This document shows, in pieces, positions 29,401 to 42,200 of a stretch of 64,000 nt of DNA. Source of the stretch: Mesodorylaimus sp. YZB2_4 (taxonomy: Eukaryota; Nematoda; Enoplea; Dorylaimida; Dorylaimidae); contig JASANH010001573.1 of assembly GCA_030248295.1 (NCBI GenBank), positions 1 through 64,000 of the forward strand, given 5' to 3'. The translations under genes and the position numbers were made by a program. The notes below the pieces were generated by a model that worked only from the letters and a program-made list of their open reading frames with translations, was not told the DNA's origin and did no database searches. Numbering within the stretch: the stretch's first letter is position 1; every line of letters begins with the position of its first letter.

Positions 29401-31463
29401 CCCATCCGCGGAGTGCGGCGTGTAGCCTCGGACGCAGTAACGTGAACGCTCTGATTGGGTCCCTCAGAGGAAATCTTCCCCGAGGCAAGCCTGCATGATC
29501 TCGTTCACTTACCATCAGCGGCAGTGACGACAGAGAGTTTATTGTCCCTGAGTGTCTGGGCAATCATATTCTGTTCCTCATTCCAGCACCTTTGGACCAC
29601 TGGTGCCAGGACGCACCTTTGAATTCGTGCGTGCGAAACGTCGTTGGGTGTGCGCAAGTTAAGAGCTTTGAAAAAGAATTGTATCTTGTTCCAGTTGTTG
29701 CCAGAGACAACCACGCAAGCTGGTAACAGGACGTTGATGGTACAATAGACGGAGCGACTTTCAGTCTGATGTTGCAATCTGCGCGATGACCACCAAATCT
29801 TCTTGTGCCCATTCCGACACTGAATGGTCATTTTTAAAGCTCCACCTTCTCTCTAAAATTATAGAATCAAATAAACTGGGGCATCTGCTGATGTACATAT
29901 AAGCAAGGTCCAGCTGTGAGGAGAAATCAATTTTTTCCCGCAAGTTTTAATTTGAATTTTTATGAAAAGGTCTTTTCTCGCATTTAAAAAAGCTCTTCTT
30001 TGTAATAAGCACTAGATAAGGGCACTTATTAGTGGCGATTCATCGCTTTCTGCCTCTATCGTCTGACAAATAAGGCAGACATTGAGTACATACAGTACAG
30101 GGGCCCGAGAGTTGCCCCATCCCTGTCTGTTCCCGTAGCTGCAAGTGGATGATAGCACCAGCCTCCGCATGTAGTGACACATGATCTACAGCGCCCTTGA
30201 CAGCTCAGTGCGCGGGACAAGGCGACTTACGAGAAACTTGATATTATCCAGGTCATTTGATTCTTCGCAGTCTTTACAATAGCATTTTGGAGAGACCAGC
30301 TGTTTGAGTTGACTTAATTCGACAATCCATCGGCTGTCTTTTACGATGTCTTATTACGCGCTTATTAAATTTGCGCACTCTTCCTGTACCTTATCATTCT
30401 TTTCTTTTTTCTGCATCTTTCTCTCGGCTTGTGACGGTTTAGGCAAAAGGGCGACAGTGCCTTCTGACCACTGCTTGTAATAGCCTTCAGGGAGCAGTCG
30501 GATCGAATCGGAAAAGTCCAATGGTACTTTTTCCTTGGCTTTCTGTTTTACCAGCTTTTCCTTCCAGTCAGGTACGTATTCATGTTGAGGCTTGGGATCC
30601 TCGAATATGAGGCCAGCACAGCTGTGCAAGCTGGAAAATTTTCTCATTGAACGTGGTGCTGCGTTGGCTTGAGGCTGCGCTTGGGGTTTTTTACTGCTAG
30701 CTTTCCTCTTTCTTGGTCGCTTCGCTGAAAAAAGGATTTGATTCAAAAACAGTAATTATAAGCGGAAAATTACGGAATCGCTCTAAGCTGGCCCAAGACT
30801 ACAACTAATAACGATAGCAGCTTTTTAATCAAGTGAAATATACTTGTCTCGCACTCCGCACAGTATGAATGGGGGAGGGGCAGGTCAGAAAATGTGCAGC
30901 CTTGGTCAGCGAGGTACACATACCTGCTGTATCCTTTTTTGGCGTTTCCAGTCGTCGCTTTCCTGAATTTGACTTACTGTAATTGCACAAGAGACAGAGG
31001 CGGATGACAGGAGAGCCATACCTAGGTTCGCTCTGCATTGGTCACAAGTTCCCTGTGTGATCGGTTCGGCTCGATCACTGCTTGTCAGCCCAGTGTTATC
31101 GGCAATTCGACAGCGTTTGGATGGTGGGGGAAAGGCTCCGTCGTCACCTGCACGCGATTTATTAGTCAGGTCTGGATGAGTTTCAGCTAAATCCATAAGA
31201 ACACTAATTCGATCCAAGTCACTTGACGGTTCGCCATATTTCGCAAAGAATTCTTCAAAGCGCCGTTTCGATTCGACTAATATACGAACTCTCAACACGG
31301 TCCTTTCGCCGACTTTTTTTGGTCGACCCTTCCCCCTTTTCTGCGGAGTTGTTGTTGGTTCCTCTCGAACGATCACTACTTGCGGGCCAGTGTCTTCTTC
31401 TTGTTTGGGCGAGTTTGGGGATAAAAGGTCAGTGGAGGATGGCGGTTCCAACTTGGTTTCCAT
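26457..31463 (-). pseudogene. Kolobok-like transposase-derived gene, copy A (tandem in-frame stops)
   Basis: Fourteen exons: 31463-31022, 30962-30924, 30724-30231, 29852-29513, 29065-28957, 28900-28848, 28529-28419, 28171-28029, 27946-27917, 27701-27588, 27477-27444, 27389-27224, 27160-27071, 26967-26457. All join in phase. Exon 1 has an AT-hook-like KRGKGRPKK. Exons 4-13 give the RNase-H fold core in the order GHKKIWWSS, SFDTPG, VTDGHGSIKS, HQLDVWHK, HTGRLENWN. Exon 14 ends in an acidic tail. Exon 3 carries TAATAA in frame (30351-30356) just before DIVKDSRW, where the paralogs have one Leu or Met codon. Everything else is open. It could be a young pseudogene, a stop-containing allele, or a truncated N-terminal protein. 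Candidate catalytic residues D, D and E are retained. Family assignment is from motif order, not a search. Confidence 0.75.
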
Positions 31464-32820
31464 TCTGTGTATCGAACTAATCAGCAACGAAATTCACTGA
31501 CCAGACCTGCGCCGACCTGCAATACCCGCAACGATCTCAGACTATTTCTTACTAATTGGGCTGCAACTTACTGCACTATGCGAATTGTGAGTAATTCTAT
31601 AACGGCATCTTGAATCTATAGTTTGCAGATTTTTGGTTGGAGTACAATTTACTAGAGAAGCTAGTTATTAATATTGGCCGTAATTAGCATGCCCATCGCT
31701 TTCTTTCCAGGGAACAGCAATATACATTGCAAGCGTAAAATAGAGTTTCAGCTAAGGAGCGTACTGTACCTAGAAGCTCCATCTGTGACAGTGAACGGCT
31801 TATGGCTAATTCAGTTCTGATTATATATTCACAGCCGATTCAAAATTTTTGAGGTCTTCTTGCTTAAATGTTAAGTGCATTTCAGCTGGGTCTAACTCAA
31901 CTATAATGAGCAGAGCGCACGTATTCATGGTGAGAAACTCATAGAAGAGAAAGACTCGTACGAGCAAGCATGTGGTCATGGAATGCCATCGGCCACTCGT
32001 GAGTAAGACTAGCTAGATAGATAGCATGGCTTTTACTGCTGCAGCATACAGTAAGTCTCGGTTTTTGGTGTTTCGATAATTACAGCTACTTTTTTTCTTT
32101 TCTTTACAAAATTTTTGTGGTCAGAAATTTTATCCCGTTTTGCTTATAGCAAGCCAGCAGTCAAACCTAAGCAATTCTGTGCGGGAACCAGCTCGCACAG
32201 CAGCCTCCCCTTGCTTGTCTCCATTAGGAGCACCTCCACGCGAGGGCATCCAGGACTTGGATATCTACTTCCTCGGACAATGGCGGGCGGGTGGGCTTTG
32301 AGCCCTGATGGTGTCCAATACACGAAACGGTCTACTCGTTTGGATTCCGTCTCTCCACTTCAAGCAGCCCGACAGTGCCCGGTGAGACACCCACGGCCTG
32401 GCGTGCAAGGTCAGCGAGGGCTTATGATTCGCAAACCGACTTCAGCTGCCTGGGATTGAACACGGGCCGAGTTCAGCCACTCGCTCCCAAGCAACACAGA
32501 GAGACCGAGACCACAGAAGCTAAACGCTGCACCACCGCGGCCGCTACAGCTAATTGAAAGCCTGCTGATTTTGAACTGTGACACTGACTTTATTAAATAC
32601 ACTGTTTAGGCCTTCCTTAGGTCTAACAAGAATTTCTTCCAAGCATCCACGATTTACAGGCATACTTCATATCAATGTATTTAGAGTTTTGGATGGATGT
32701 GTTATCCTGAAATACACGTGACAGTATCACTACTGCACCAGTATTTACAATACCAATACAGACCAGATTCACCAATCCAGACTACAGTATAGGATAATAC
32801 TAATCCAGAGAAATTATCGT
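31464..32820. other. Spacer upstream of copy A with a SINE
   Basis: No gene recognised. It contains a tRNA-derived SINE on the minus strand (32205-32550). The first few hundred bases may hold the copy A promoter, but no motif can be assigned. Confidence 0.45.
32205..32550 (-). repeat. tRNA-derived SINE
   Basis: On the minus strand it opens gcggccgcggtggtgcagcg, continues with a tRNA-like middle and a B-box-like gtgttcaatccc, and runs into a body ending in the shared core cacctccacgcgagggcat. The same head starts the copy at 63948 and a close relative is at 59850-60068. Confidence 0.65.
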
Positions 32821-35800
32821 GCATTCCAGTCGACGGCTCGTTTCAGCTATTTACCTTGGACTCGCGGTTTCGCTGATTTTTTTGTCGACAAATCTCTCTA
32901 TGCACACAGTCATTTTGGTCCATTCCTGCTAATAGCTTCCTAAAAAAAGTCCTGATTGCAGCGGGTTACCACCAAACTACTGGACAATGTGTGCATGCTG
33001 TTGCCGCACAAACACTTCCTACAGAGTGCTTGGCAAGATCAAGCAGAGTAAAGTGGATGAGGCGCGAGACGAGGCCACCCGCATAAGCAAGATGCTAGTT
33101 GGTCAGTTCGGCGCGCCCTATACTTGGTATGACTGACGATGAGACAGTTCTGCGCGCCTTTATCAGAGATGAAAGTCTGAGATGAGCCTTTTCCGCGCTT
33201 TCTCAGTTTCAGTTAACGATTTCTATGAGTCAGCGTCATTTTTCTTTCGCTATCTGAGCTTTTTCTCAAAAATGAATTTCGGACATCCAGAAAAAAGCCA
33301 AGACAAAAATTTTGACCAGCGAAATGATGCGAGTGCGCAACCCGGCATTTCCCGGAACTTTTTATTTGTATCGACGAAATAAGCGATCGCATCAAGTAAA
33401 CGAAATCAAGCATGTGCGGAAAATTGAGCAATGATGAGCACGATGGTGAAACTTTAATCATGCTGACAAATCCCCTGATCAATCATCACGATCAGTGCAG
33501 TATGCAGGCGCGCGGAGCAGACTCAGATCTCTCACGGAACCTTCTCAATATGAGTGTGGCCCCAAGAACAAAGGCCCGCGGGGAACCGTCTCAGAAGTGG
33601 ACATACTGTAGTTGGGCACGCGGAACTGACACACAATCAACAAGATTGGATCTGAAAAGGCGAATTCACATCGGAGACGCACCATCCGACCGAGCCGAGC
33701 AACCGAGCCGACCGAGCCGACCATCCGAGATAGTATGCAATTGACTATGCGTCCAGTGCGTCCTGCGTCTCTTACGTCTCGCGTCTAATGCGTCTTGCGT
33801 CCAGTGCGTCTGGAGCGGCCAGCCGATGCTCTATTCACATTGACTTGCGTCCAGTGCATTTCGCTCGGTTTGCTCGGCTCGGTCGAAGTTGAGAATTTTC
33901 AACTTCTCCAACCGAGCTCACCTGTGCTTGGACTTGCAAATATTGGTATTTTGATCAGTTTTTATTCAACTTTGGCTGGAGATGCGTGGAAGTGAAATTG
34001 TTAATAGAGAGCGAGAAAAACTACATCCCCGCTACCAATGGGGATGCACTGTAATTATGGTTTTGCATGAATTGGGCATATCGCAACCTAAAACTTGCTC
34101 CCGTTCGGGCCTGAGGCGAGCCACGGCTGTACACGGCCACTGTACATACAATATATCAAGATCTAAAAATGTCAAACATTGCCCAAAATGCAAATTCCAC
34201 AAGGGGTGCATGAGCTAAGAATGATTGGGAAGCTCGGGAGAGAGCACTGAATTACCGGAGGTCAGTCTGCTTAAAAAGGACACTTTGGTGCATAGAGATC
34301 CTCTCTGTGTTGAACACTGCAGGAGCGCAGTAAAGGGGAATTTGCTTTATGATTATAGAAAAGATAGTCGACGAAGCTATCGTCGCCAATGGTTAGTCAT
34401 TTAGAATGGTTCAAGACAACGGCTGTTAAAAAAGTTTTTCGCCGGCGGCGGCGGTGGGTGTACAGTATGGTCTCGCTTCTCGCGCGAGGGGGGGGCGATC
34501 TCTCAGACCGAGCCCGCCTTGTTGCAGACAAAATAACGAAGCTCGGTCGGTCAACGCCAATGTGAATGCACCGACCGAGCCACCCGACCGCAATCGGAGC
34601 AAACCGCACGAGCAAACCGAGCTTTTCAATGTGAACATCATGCGGCTCGGTTAGCTCGGTCGTCTCTGCTCGGTTCTTGCGGCGGACGCACCAAACGCAG
34701 CAATGTGAATTCGCCTAAAGACTTCAAATGGTCCCACAAGCAAGGTCCGCTGCTGCTATCCGAATGCTGTTCTATTGCACTACCTGTACCTATGTTTGCA
34801 ATCTAACGAGCAAGTTACACCTGCATTAAATGCCTCTGTGCATAGAGTATCAAGTCCATTTGCCAGCCCCTGGTCGGAACCGAGACGAGACCGAGATCTG
34901 GGTGACTAGTTTCCTATAGTTTGCACGAGAGATTGGCGTGTGTAACCGGCGCACCCAGGCGGCGGGATATATGACAAACCGAAGTCTCTGGGACAAAAAC
35001 TGATTGGAGCAAGTTACAGTACTGTAAGTTGCGACTATGCCCGAAGCGCGGAAACATCAACTGCGAAGTGGTGACGTTTCGCAGCCAGGTATCGATTTCC
35101 CGACCGCCAGGAACTCTGGTTACACACGACTGGTTCCCTGTACCACAGCATCGCTTTTTTATAAAGCCCCTTCTCTATCGCCTGGGCAGGATAGAGTATT
35201 CTAGACGGCCCAACGAGTGTTGGGTCCTGAGGCCTTGGGTCCTGTTAGTTTGACTGGCCTAGTGGTCTTAGCGGAGTAAGCTGCCTTCAATACCAGCATG
35301 CCAACTCACGCCAGCCTACCTGGTCAGCATTGCGTCGAAGGGAAAGTGTATCCGTTTGCTGGCGTACACGAGCGTCAGTGCATTCCATTGCTTTAATTGA
35401 CTTGTATGCCTGAAACATGACCAATCAGAGTCTGGTCCAAAACATTTTTGATTAAGGAACTGACCTGAAGTTGACATAGTAAGGGATGTCATCTTGGAGG
35501 TTCTTGTCCTTCACTACGCGTTCAACTGCTTTGTAAGCCTGACCCTCGGCTTTTAATGGTTGAGGCTGTTTCTTGCTCGTGTCTCCCACTATGACGTCTA
35601 GGTGGGACGCACCACCCGGCCAGCCACGCATTCCCAGTAAAAGGCCAGTAGTGAACTCGCTGGGAAATATTGTTTAATGCATGCAGTACCTTTGATGTAA
35701 CAGAGAAGAGAATGCCCAACCAGAGTTCCTGCAAAAGATGTTCTGAGTCGCATGTAGTGAAAGCTTGCATGCCTACCTTGAACTTGTCCTCCTTGCCATC

Positions 35801-36340
35801 ACACTCCTTGGAACAGTAGAACCATTGATTCTTAATTATCCTGATCCACTTCAAGAAATTCATTCTGCCGCCATCTTTTCCTAGTTTGGCCTGAAAATCC
35901 GAATCTGAACATGAAATTTTGCTTCGCAGAAGTAAGTCACCTTGCACAGATCCTTGCCCATATTTTTTGCCTGAAAATATCGGAGTATATGGTTTATTGA
36001 TCTCAGAAGTTTTTTCCACGAAGTTTACCCTACGCCACACGTCCGATTGGTGCTGTGTCTTTTTGCATGCTTTCAGAATCTGCTCTAAATTTGCCTCTTT
36101 TATGTCTTGAAAACTTTGCAAGGACTCCTTGGCCTTGACAATAAATAGTTGCTCGTCGCTTTTTGCAAATTCCAAAATAAAAAAAATGTGCATATTGAAA
36201 CGCGAGCGCAGTTTTATTGATCAACGCACTCATAATGGACTTGACACTGCCATGGCCGTCCGTCACAATCTCAGCAAGTTCGATGCCCAATGACCACACA
36301 TTCCACATCGATCTTAAAAACCTGCCAGCTCCATGGTAGC
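32821..36340 (-). pseudogene. Kolobok-like transposase-derived gene, copy B (5'-truncated, decayed)
   Basis: Only exons 7-14 of the family plan remain: about 36334-36220, 36174-36034, 35970-35941, 35890-35777, 35728-35690, about 35627-35465, 35409-35320 and a relic at 32939-32821. Exon 7 lacks one base (GCAGGT then TTTTAA), giving a stop right after MELAGF, and its donor is lost. Exon 8 and exon 12 acceptors are mutated. Exon 11 has 39 instead of 34 bases. VWH reads VWR, and the candidate catalytic Glu in exon 13 is Lys (SQLKQWN). Exon 14 has a frameshift and a TGG to TAG change (VQGK, stop, LKRAVDW). A 1.06-kb inverted-repeat element sits between exons 13 and 14. Exons 1-6 were not found. 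Confidence 0.75.
33658..34720. mobile_element. TIR element with aggcgaattcacat ends
   Basis: aggcgaattcacat at about 33658 is repeated as atgtgaattcgcct at about 34706. The same attcacat or atgtgaat core recurs inside (about 33832, 34558, 34628) next to CGAGC/CGACC-rich blocks and repeats of gcgtccagtgcgtc. It is non-coding and lies in the last intron of copy B. Confidence 0.6.
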
Positions 36341-36461
36341 AAAAAAGGGTCAGGTGCGGTCGGGGGAGGGGGAGAGGTAGCCGCCAATGCTTGACCGCAG
36401 CAAATTTTTAAACTTTTAATGACAAAAACACCTCTTCGCTTCTTGCCTTCTCTTCTCTGGC

Positions 36462-36724
36462 CGTTCATTCTCGATACTGAAATTTTGAGTTCATCAGGGC
36501 TCTTATTCCCGACCGGAATGGCATCTGATCCGGATCGGAAAAGTTGGGAGGCGATGGCTCAGCTTGTCAAGGCTTTGATCCGGCTTGCTGGCCGGCAACC
36601 TTGATTGGGAGGCAGCCCTGTTCCGACGGAGGACGGCAGTTTAGTAGCTTGTCGCTGGCTTTGGACGCCTGGCTCCGGGCGACACCCCTGCTACTGTCAA
36701 ATTGCGGACTCCCACCCAGGGAGT
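36462..36724 (-). repeat. Composite repeat, copy 2, SINE-like part
   Basis: In reverse complement this matches 10967-11220 (shared words: ttgacagtagcaggggtgtc, actgccgtcctccgtcgga, agatgccattcc, gggaataag). It is one half of a copy split by the element at 36725-37950. Confidence 0.7.
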
Positions 36725-37950
36725 AGGGGGCCATAAAGGACGTCCACCCTAGGGGGTGAGTGGGGGTCAGAGCAAAGTGGACGGAAGTGGATGGGGGAGG
36801 GGGAGGCTGAAGCCGAATGGACGTCACCTTTACACAATTGGTGGGAGATATCTCGGAAAATTAGCAAAATTATCCTTCGTTAAAAGATAAAACATTACTA
36901 ATATTTTTAAATCGTCAAGCGTCGATACAAAGACTCTTCGTCGGGTGACTAAGATCGATTATATTCCAGTTTTTACCGCGATACTAAGATCGATTACTGC
37001 CGTCGCGCCTCCTGAACTGAACCAGGGCCAAACCGAACCAGACTGAACGAAACCAGGGCCCACCCGCGTGCCTTGTATCATTTCACACTGACTGACGGCA
37101 AAAATAGAAAAGCTTCTAGTGAAAGGACAGTCATAAATTCGGAATCGTGGGTGTCCCTTGATCTTCATTGCAATCGAACAAGCTGTTGAGCTTTGCAACA
37201 ACTTGACTGGTCCATCCTGACTAGCAGCAAGAAAGCTGCGTTTTATTTCGATCCTGATTCAAATATGGTCTGGCCCTGGTTCAGCTGCAAAAGCTGGTTT
37301 GGTTGAACCTGGCAGAGAGGAGGATCGATACTTTCCCCAGTCTCTGCTGTCCACTGGCGGCAGGGTTACATTTATTTGTTCCGTCACTGGGACGCCAGAG
37401 ACAATGCTGACATCGCCAGCATCAACTGACTGATCCGACGCTCGGCGTGGATCCCAATCTCGATGCTGCTGATGCTTCAAGAAATAAGATATAAAGGGGG
37501 TGGCATCTTTGGCGCTACACCCTCACCAACCTGTCTGCCCTCCTGCGAGCCTGTTTTCTCGCTGTCACTGTCTATGCCCACTACGAGACTCAGCAGAACT
37601 AACCTGCACCTAAAGCGGGATTCAATACCAGTTTGCGAGAAAAATGATTATTGATCAATTGTATGCTGTATGTTTGGCATTATTTGCAAGCAGAGAGGGC
37701 GAAAAATTATACGTTGCCAATCCGGCAGATGCAGCAGGCGGATCAGACTGAAGATGAATGCCCATCATTTAGGCGGATTGGTCGATGCTGGGAGAAATGC
37801 TTTTTTAGAATGAATATTGGCAAAGGAGGGGGGCCGCTAAACTGGACTTTTTAGGGGGTGGGGGGTCAAGGCGAAATGGACGGAAGGCGGATAGGGGAGG
37901 GGAGTCAAAAAAACGCGTTTTTTGGTGGACGTCCTTTATGGATGGCCCCT
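36725..37950. mobile_element. Nested TIR element interrupting the composite repeat
   Basis: The left end agggggccataaaggacgtc and the reverse complement of the right end (aggggccatccataaaggac) match, followed on both sides by gtccacc. Outside the element the two flanks align to contiguous sequence at about 10970-10980, giving a direct empty-site comparison. Both ends abut TA. The 1.2-kb interior has no recognised coding region. Confidence 0.65.
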
Positions 37951-38915
37951 AGAGAATTGGGAAACTGTCCTCGAACACCAGTCGGGAAGGTCGCTAAGCT
38001 AAGCCCAAGCCCCTTCTCACCAGTATGCCTTCGTGTGGAGGTGCTCCCAGTGAAGACACAGGGAACCTGCCATGAGAGCTGGTCACCTCCAGGGATAGGT
38101 CGAGATCACCTTTTTTCACGATCGGGATCAGGGCAAGGCCCGATTTTTTTGAGGTTGTACATTGTTTGAACACACTATGAGTCTATTTCCCTCACTAAGG
38201 CACACTTTAGTCATCCAGGTTTCTTTAAGCTTTTATCAGGTCGAGTTTCAGTCATTATGAATAAGCTGAAATTCCTTCGCAGTTTAAGCACATTCGTTGT
38301 GTCGATGCGCGTCCAGCAAGGTCAGCCGAGGCTAAATAAAATCAGTGTTGCTATCATTATCGATTTGAGCCGATGTTGCTGTTGCCCCTTCATCGCTACT
38401 GCGTCATCGCAGATATGATGAATCAGAGTGGACCTACCATTCTTATGCATATCATAATTATTAGCAGAATCCCGATGCCTCAATGTCAGGATCAGGATCG
38501 GGACTGAGAAGCCCACCTATTTCTAGTCCTCACAGCCTCGCTTATCATATCATGACTGCTGGCCAGCTAATATGATTGGAAGTCCAGTGGAGAACTGGGT
38601 CGACGCGGCCCAACCCGCACAACTTTTTAAAAAATTTGGGGAAAAGTTTGTTAGGGCTTTCACAAAAAAATCTGCTCCCTGTATCAAAAAAATGATTTTG
38701 TCTTCGAAGGAGAAGGCACCTTGTCAAGCTCAGGAAAGCATAAGATAAAACATTTCACAAAACTGCGTTTGGAAAAGGGGGGTATGGTTGAAGAGGGCGA
38801 CCATTTTTGAGGGGGGGGGAGGGTTTGCGAGAAGTTGTCGGCATGCGGTCAGGGGGGAGGGGGGTTGAAAAATCGAGATTTTGTGCGGTCGACCTTTATG
38901 GATGGCCCCTTCATA
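37951..38915 (-). repeat. Composite repeat, copy 2, main part
   Basis: This is the reverse complement of about 10025-10975 at high identity over about 900 bases (shared words: gcatgccgacaacttctcgc, caatgtcaggatcaggatcg in the copy orientation, gctatcattatcgatttgag). The outer end is again ggggccatccataaagg. Confidence 0.75.
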
Positions 38916-39241
38916 TACTCTAATTCATACAGGAAATACGCCACATCATCAACATCTCATCGATATCCTCGTGGGCATCTGATTCACAAACACGGATATT
39001 CGCACATTCCGCACTTGTACCACGAAGATGCATGTTATATCTGCAGTGAAATCATGAAAACCTGACATGATTGCCAGCTATTGTTCAAATTTCAAATATC
39101 ACATAGACCCTATACAGCGAGTAAAACAGTATTATGACACGCCATCCAGGCAATGCAAAAAAGGCCATCTGCATACTGTTGTGACTTTTTTCCTGAGAAC
39201 CTGTAAATGCTTCCCGAGTGAATTCACGTGGTTTCCAAACT
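38916..39241. other. Spacer downstream of copy C
   Basis: About 325 bases between the composite repeat and the copy C stop codon. It is AT-rich and nothing recognisable was seen. It probably includes the copy C 3'UTR. Confidence 0.4.
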
Positions 39242-42200
39242 TCAATGATTTTTATCGAAAGCATCCATGGCATTCCTGGCATCGTCCTGGATGTTTTCTT
39301 CCTCCATATCGATCAAGTCCATTGTGGTAACATCGTCTTTGTTGCCTTTGTCTTCCTGTATCTTTTCCCTTCCCTCTTTTGCATCATTCTCCTGTTGGTT
39401 CAGTTCCTGCCCTGCCTCCTGATTCGACTCCAGCTCCCGATCCTCTTGCTCTAGGTCCAGCTCCCGATCTGGTATCTTCTCTGACTCCAGTTCCTCTTCT
39501 ACTTTCTCCAGTTGCGCCTCATAATTCTCCTCGTCTTGCTCTTCCTCCTCCTCGTTTGCTTCTTCATCTTCGACTTTTTCTTCTTCTTCTTCTTCCCATT
39601 CTTCCTCGCTCGTCTCTTCTTCATCAGTCTCCCATTCTTCCTCACTTGTCTCGTCCTCTTCATCCGTCTCATGCTCGTCTTCTTCGTCCATCCCTATTTC
39701 TTCCGCGTCCTCATCCGAATCTTCTGCACGCACGACTGATCCAAACCTCGAGCATCGCTGTTTTATCACGTCTTTGAGGCTTCTTTGAAACCTTGCCTGA
39801 TTCGGTTGAACTCGCCGTGGATCATTAACACGTTTGCGAGCAGGGCACTTAAGATTCGACGAGCTCGTAATTTTGCCGCGTTCGTGAATAATTCGAGCCA
39901 AAAGATGAGGAACGTAACTGTAGGACTTTTTGACCTTCTTGGTGTGTGCCGTCCAGTCTATTGTTCGTTTCAGCCATTTTTTCTGGAACATCGGTTTTGC
40001 TGTAGCTGCATGCCGAGCAATCTCTCTGTGAACACTGTCGTTTTGATCCAGACCCGCTAAGATTTTCCTGAAAGCAAGTATCTTCGCTACGCCAGATCTT
40101 CCTGGGGTACTGTTCATGGTCACAAAACACAGATGCAAGCGTAGCAAATCGTCACCGCCATTGCTGTAAGTGGGAGCAACGCGTGATGACTGTGAATTGA
40201 ATGGGCTTTTACCTCATTAGCATCGGCTCGAAGGGCAGGTGAACCCTTTTGCTGGCATATATGAGAGTGAGTGCGTTCCAAGCCTCCAGTTGGCTAGTGT
40301 GACTAGAAGAGAAAAAATCACACTGGTTGTACCAGATCTTGAAGAATACAAGTGCTTAGTGCATTGAGCAAGATTTTCAAAGCTCACCGAAAGTTAAGAT
40401 AATACGGCAAATCTTCTTGCAAACTTTTTTGTTTTACCACTCGCTCAACTGCCTTGTATGCTTCGCTATTGGCCTTCAAAATATGAGGCTGAGCATTGGT
40501 TTTGTTTGCCTGTACCAAGCCATGACCGCAGGCCCCTCCTGGCCAGCGATGGATGCCTGCAGTGGTCAATAACACAGGTATTGCACGTACACTAGAAAGG
40601 CCAGCCTGATCTTTTCTTACCGCGTATGTGATGCAGAAGGCCAAACCACAATTTCTGAAATTATGAATTAGGTCAACCGTCGATTCGACGGTATTTACGT
40701 ACTGTACATACTTTGAATGTTTCTTCGTTCCTGCCGCATTCTTTACTGCAGTAGAACCAATGATTCTTGATATGCCTGATCCATTTTAAGAAAGCCATTC
40801 TGTCTCCATTTTTCCCCAATTTTGTCTAAAAAATGAATTTGTTGGATGAAATGAAATTGAATTTTATCCCCTACCACTTTGCACTAAATACTATAACACT
40901 CACTTTACACAAGTCTTTGCCCATGTTTTTTGCCTGAAAAGTCAGAGCTAACGCTAGAGGAAGACGAGAAAAATGCAAAATTTCACCCTGTGCCATACGT
41001 CCAATTGATGTACAGTCTTTGAGCACAAGTGCAGTGCTTGATGCAATTTTTTTTCATCAATATCTTCAAAATATTGCAAGGATTCTTTTGCTTTTTTCAG
41101 AAACTTAGTCTCGTCATTCTTTGCTAGTCCTGAAAGGCTCGAAAAATGATCGCTTTGATGTGCATCTGTGCTCTGATTCGGCAGCGAACGCGAACAGTAC
41201 GTGATGAATAACCCGTGGCGTTAATGTTTTGTAGGGGAAATGTTGTGGAAATCAACAGCATTTTCTCACGTGACAAGTTAGGGTGAGACACGGTTGATGA
41301 AGTGGGAAGTATGTATGAAGCTACAGTATAGTCGGTCACGGTGCATCAACCTCGCAGGCTATTCTCGATATGCCCCCAGCACATTGTGACTTAACAGACA
41401 CGCCGGTGTCGAATGCCCAACCATTCCAATGCCAAAGTCACCAATGTTACCAATGTCAAAGTGTATTTTTTGGTACAGTTAAAAATGGAAACATAATGAA
41501 AAACATAACCCCTGAGCGGGAGTCGAACCCGCAACTCCGAGATTACAGTGCAGTAAATTGAACGCTATTCTGTGTCCTGTTGAAAAAACATCTGCTGTGT
41601 GACATTTAGCCTCGAAAAAGTGGATAAATTTGGATACATAGATACTGGCAAAAACGATTCGAGTTATGCAGCCGAAAGCTAAAACTAGATTTTGTGACAG
41701 CGTAATAGAATATCCATCACTTTTAGACAGATTCAACGCCAAAAGTCTTATTCAATATCAATCTTTTGGGGGACATTGTCTAAATGAAGTAAGCACCAAC
41801 GGGGAAAACTAACATCTTTGCAGGCTGCATCAGCACTGATTTCAGTCTCAACCACAGACAGCGCGCTGCGCTGCAGGAGAATATTTTAAACAAGACATGC
41901 ACTTGTGTCCTTGCCTTGCGGGTGTAGATCTGACGGCAGATCAACTCCTGCAGCTTAGTATAGGATAATTCTGATTCAGTTTTCGGCATGGCTATAACCC
42001 TGAATAAGCAACTGCCATCGCCCAAAATCTGTGCAGGTTCAAGTTGGGTCAGGATGGTTTTGCAACAGAGAACAAGAACAGGTTCTCGTAGGTTGCCAAC
42101 TTGCCTACCTGTAACTAGGCATGGCAGGCATACTGTAGAAGGCAGTGTGGCCGACTAAAGTTGGCGGGACAAAAACTCCGCCTGGAGCTGGGCAAAGTAA

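Noticed and set aside
39379-39777. 132-aa and nearby plus-strand ORFs rich in Leu/Pro or Phe
   Set aside because: They are antisense shadows of the acidic repeat in copy C exon 14, whose GAA/GAG codons read as TTC/CTC.
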